Positions 6,916 through 8,744 of a stretch of DNA of 8,744 nucleotides are shown piece after piece. How positions within the stretch are numbered: position 1 is the stretch's first letter; every line of letters begins with the position of its first letter. The stretch is from Bacteroidia bacterium (lineage in GTDB: Bacteria > Bacteroidota > Bacteroidia > UKL13-3), in the NCBI GenBank assembly GCA_019454865.1, contig JACFNJ010000107.1, positions 1 to 8,744 on the forward strand. The letters are read 5' to 3'. The position numbers and the translations under genes are program-made. The notes below the pieces were generated by a model. It was not told where the DNA came from and did no database searches. It was given only the letters and a program-made list of their open reading frames with translations.

Positions 6916-6946
6916 CGAAAAAAGGCATTTTTGCATTACAAATCAA
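6916..6946 (-). promoter_or_regulatory. Weak candidate promoter for the minus-strand secreted gene, overlapping the rlmI leader
   Basis: On the minus strand, TTG (complement of 6944-6946), a 20-nt spacer and TTTTTTCG (complement of 6916-6923) have the same layout as the dnaN promoter. However, two defined positions of TAnnTTTG are missed. The leader would be about 6-10 nt. The call rests mainly on position and spacing. Confidence 0.25.
6926..6933 (+). promoter_or_regulatory. Candidate -7 promoter element for rlmI
   Basis: CATTTTTG followed by CATTAC matches TAnnTTTG at all defined positions but the first, and looks like the TTTTTGCA type of Bacteroidota promoter. No TTG lies at the expected -33 distance. 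If used, transcription would begin near 6939. That would exclude the TTG at 6931 as a start codon and favour the TTG at 6955. Confidence 0.35.
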
Positions 6947-6954
6947 AACAGAAT

Positions 6955-8121
6955 TTGCAATCGTTAATTTTAAAATCAGGAAGAGAGCGTTCATTAAATA
7001 ATCGACATCCTTGGGTATTTAGTGGAGCAATAAAAACATTGCCTAATGCGCAAAATGGTGAAATAGTAAAGGTAGAAACAAACAACAAAGAGTTATTGGG
7101 TTATGGATTTTATTCACCACATAGCCAAATAGCATGTAGGGTTTTTGAATTTTCTACCGTAGATATTCTACTTGATGCAACTTACTGGAAAGAAAAAGTT
7201 CATCAAGCATATCGCCTTCGTATGTTATTAATATCTCCAAACACTAATATATATCGGCTAATTCATGCCGAAGGTGATTTTTTGCCAGGGGTAATTATTG
7301 ATGTGTACAACGATACTGCGGTTGTTCAATTATTAATAAAAGGCTCTGAACGCATACGAGAATTTATATTTGAAGCTTTGTATGAAATAGGATTGAAATT
7401 CATTTACCTGAGAACAAAACAAAATACACAAATATTAGAACAAGTAGGAGTTGAAAGTGGTTGGGTAAATGAGATAAGAAGTATGCCCATAGAGGCCAAA
7501 GAAAATGGAATTGTTTTTTTGATTGATATTGAAAAAGGACAAAAAACAGGATTTTTTATTGACCAAAGAGAGAACAGAGAGATACTTGGAAACTTTAGTA
7601 ATGGTAAAAAGATTTTAAATACTTTCAGTTATTCCGGTGGGTTTAGCTTGTACGCTTTGGCTAATGGTGCTGAGATAGTACATAGTGTAGATAGCAGTAA
7701 AGATGCTATTGAAATGTGCGATAAGAATGTTGCCATCAATTCGTTTCAAACCAAACATAAAAGTTTTGTTCAAGATGTTTTTGATTTTTTGCAACACATG
7801 GACGAAGATTATGATATTATAATTTTAGATCCTCCGGCATTTGCCAAAAATGCGAAGGCTGTTGCTAATGCAAGTAGAGGTTACAAAAACCTTAATCTAA
7901 GTGCACTAAAACAAATAAAGAGTGGTGGTTTGATTTTTACATTTAGTTGCTCACAGCACATTGATAGAGATTTGTTCCGAAAAATTGTGTTTAGTGCTGC
8001 AGCAGATGCCAAGCGTAATGTTAGAATATTAAAACAATTCACACAACCCGATGATCACCCAATTAATATCTTTCATCCCGAAGGAGAATATTTAAAAGGT
8101 CTATTGTTGTATGTTGAATAA
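6955..8121 (+). CDS. rlmI: RlmI-like 23S rRNA (cytosine-C5) methyltransferase, TTG start
   Basis: A class I SAM-dependent rRNA methyltransferase; E. coli RlmI makes m5C1962 in 23S rRNA. Numbered from TTG 6955 (388 residues), the N-terminal PUA domain covers about 3-75 (L-K-S-G-R-E-R-S and N-R-H-P-W-V-F-S-G-A-I). It is followed by G-Q-K-T-G-F-F-I-D-Q-R (D203), the SAM-binding N-T-F-S-Y-S-G-G-F (222-230), D-P-P-A-F (D292), F-S-C-S-Q-H (C332) and the closing D-D-H-P-I, P-E-G-E-Y-L-K-G. All match E. coli RlmI segment by segment. There is no in-frame ATG between the upstream stop (6904-6906) and the PUA domain. TTG 6955 gives M-Q-S-L-I-L-K-S-G, aligning with the E. coli start; TTG 6931 would add eight residues. 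The start region faces a divergent gene 50 nt away. The small secreted gene follows after 26 nt. Confidence 0.93.
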   Translation: MQSLILKSGRERSLNNRHPWVFSGAIKTLPNAQNGEIVKVETNNKELLGYGFYSPHSQIACRVFEFSTVDILLDATYWKEKVHQAYRLRMLLISPNTNIYRLIHAEGDFLPGVIIDVYNDTAVVQLLIKGSERIREFIFEALYEIGLKFIYLRTKQNTQILEQVGVESGWVNEIRSMPIEAKENGIVFLIDIEKGQKTGFFIDQRENREILGNFSNGKKILNTFSYSGGFSLYALANGAEIVHSVDSSKDAIEMCDKNVAINSFQTKHKSFVQDVFDFLQHMDEDYDIIILDPPAFAKNAKAVANASRGYKNLNLSALKQIKSGGLIFTFSCSQHIDRDLFRKIVFSAAADAKRNVRILKQFTQPDDHPINIFHPEGEYLKGLLLYVE

Positions 8122-8147
8122 ATATCTCGTTTTCTATTATTAATTTG

Positions 8148-8597
8148 ATGAAATACTTGAGTATTACTTTAGGATTGTTTTTTTTAGGATTTTTTTCTGT
8201 TAACGCTCAATCAGAAAGTAAACGAAAATTATCTAAACTTGAACTGAAACAACTTGTTTCATATAGCGATTCAATTCAATTGGAGTTGAAAAAAATTTAT
8301 AAGATTGAGAAAAAAGAAAATACCCCGGCTAAGTATCAGCCTCAGCGAATACAACTTGTAAAAGATTATTTATGGTTGTTTCAATACATTGAAAGCCAAT
8401 TTAACATTGTCGTGTTTACTGAACACGATATTATTAAGATAATTGGTAAACCCAATAAACATGCAATAGAGAATGGCGAACACAAGTTTTTCTATACCGA
8501 GATTAACAGACCATATTTACGGCTAAAAAACTTTAATTACACGTTAAGTTTTAAATCAAAACAATTAGTTAGTATGAAGTATCTGAATGAATGGTAA
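8148..8597 (+). CDS. Small secreted protein of unknown function
   Basis: A 149-residue exported protein that I do not recognise. The ATG at 8148 is preferred over the TTG just before it. Residues 1-20 are a signal peptide (M-K-Y-L-S, hydrophobic core, V-N-A before Q21). Residues ~25-60 are strongly charged, rich in Lys and Glu, and probably helical. The C-terminal half reads F-T-E-H-D-I-I-K-I-I-G-K-P-N, then F-F-Y-T-E, then Y-T-L-S-F-K-S-K-Q-L-V-S. That order (helix, G-x-P turn, aromatic strand, final strand pair) recalls the BamE/SmpA-type small outer-membrane-assembly fold. It is only a loose resemblance, and the protein has no lipobox. It lies 26 nt behind rlmI with no terminator between them and may be read from the same transcript. 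Confidence 0.8.
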   Translation: MKYLSITLGLFFLGFFSVNAQSESKRKLSKLELKQLVSYSDSIQLELKKIYKIEKKENTPAKYQPQRIQLVKDYLWLFQYIESQFNIVVFTEHDIIKIIGKPNKHAIENGEHKFFYTEINRPYLRLKNFNYTLSFKSKQLVSMKYLNEW

Positions 8598-8660
8598 ATT
8601 AAAAACATGGGTTATATTGATTGTTGGACTTAACTGATACCGTAAAATTAAAATTGAATA

Positions 8661-8744
8661 ATGAAAAAAGACTTAAAAGAAATATTATCCAACATTGATT
8701 TAGTGATTTTTGATATGGATGGATTGCTGGTTGACTCAGAACCT
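8661..8744 (+). CDS. HAD superfamily hydrolase, N-terminal fragment (3' end outside the window)
   Basis: The first 28 codons are present, and the frame is open at the window edge. HAD motif I is intact: I-F-D-M-D-G-L-L-V-D-S-E-P, with nucleophile D18 and general acid D20. The D-G-L-L-V-D-S-E-P continuation is characteristic of subfamily IA enzymes such as beta-phosphoglucomutase and the E. coli YniC/HxpB sugar-phosphate phosphatase. The substrate cannot be read from this fragment. The ATG at 8661 is preceded by a 63-nt gap after the small secreted gene; no convincing terminator or promoter is visible there. Confidence 0.88.
   Translation, partial: MKKDLKEILSNIDLVIFDMDGLLVDSEP

Noticed and set aside
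6905..6994. Upstream extension of the minus-strand secreted protein to an ATG at 6994
   Set aside because: It would place 30 residues before an otherwise perfect signal peptide and run through the rlmI N-terminal coding sequence.
8140..8147. TTAATTTG as a -7 promoter element for the small secreted gene
   Set aside because: It directly abuts the ATG at 8148, so transcription would start inside the coding region; cotranscription with rlmI is simpler.
8649..8656. TAAAATTG as a -7 promoter element for the HAD hydrolase gene
   Set aside because: It ends only 4 nt before the start codon, leaving no room for a transcription start upstream of the ATG.
1..8744. Search for CRISPR arrays, insertion sequences, phage genes, tRNA or rRNA genes and defence or toxin-antitoxin modules
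   Set aside because: No direct-repeat arrays, transposase motifs or RNA gene sequences were seen; the genes are typical chromosomal housekeeping or exported proteins.

Overview
The window reads as an ordinary, AT-rich stretch of chromosome from a member of the Bacteroidota, possibly the Chitinophagales/Sphingobacteriales side, though the sequence alone does not fix the order. The evidence for this is: a strongly A/T-biased coding style; secreted proteins whose signal peptides end in A|Q (SAQQ, KAQ, NAQS); a lipoprotein with a C-K-K-E-E start resembling the Bacteroidota surface-export signal; upstream motifs resembling the TTG / TAnnTTTG sigma-ABfr promoter; few recognisable Shine-Dalgarno sequences; and dnaN standing away from dnaA.

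Layout. Bases 1-985 hold the tail of the ribosomal alpha operon: the 3' half of rpoA (cut by the window edge) and rplQ, closed by a clear rho-independent terminator (1007-1044). Only 5 nt later begins a gene for a cysteine-rich DUF3109-type protein (1050-1625). Next come a CAP-domain lipoprotein (1684-2646) and dnaN (2736-3857). dnaN has the best promoter match in the window and its own strong terminator (3878-3912). A secreted S9-family prolyl peptidase follows (3951-6143). It converges with a minus-strand gene for a secreted protein with a carboxypeptidase-regulatory-like domain (6167-6904). That gene diverges from an rlmI-type 23S rRNA m5C methyltransferase gene (about 6955-8121) that has no ATG start. 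A small secreted protein of unknown function (8148-8597) lies 26 nt behind rlmI. The window ends in the first 28 codons of a HAD-superfamily phosphatase or phosphomutase (8661 onward).

How the genes relate. rpoA/rplQ form a real operon, and rlmI plus the small secreted gene may be cotranscribed. The others look like single-gene units in typical Bacteroidota housekeeping order, with no shared pathway. There are no tRNA or rRNA genes, CRISPR arrays, insertion sequences, phage genes or defence islands, and no gap above 100 bp between genes. I see no previously undescribed multi-gene system here. The points worth a second look are local: start-codon and promoter architecture, the substrate pocket of the S9 peptidase, the surface-export signal of the CAP lipoprotein, and two secreted proteins of unknown role.
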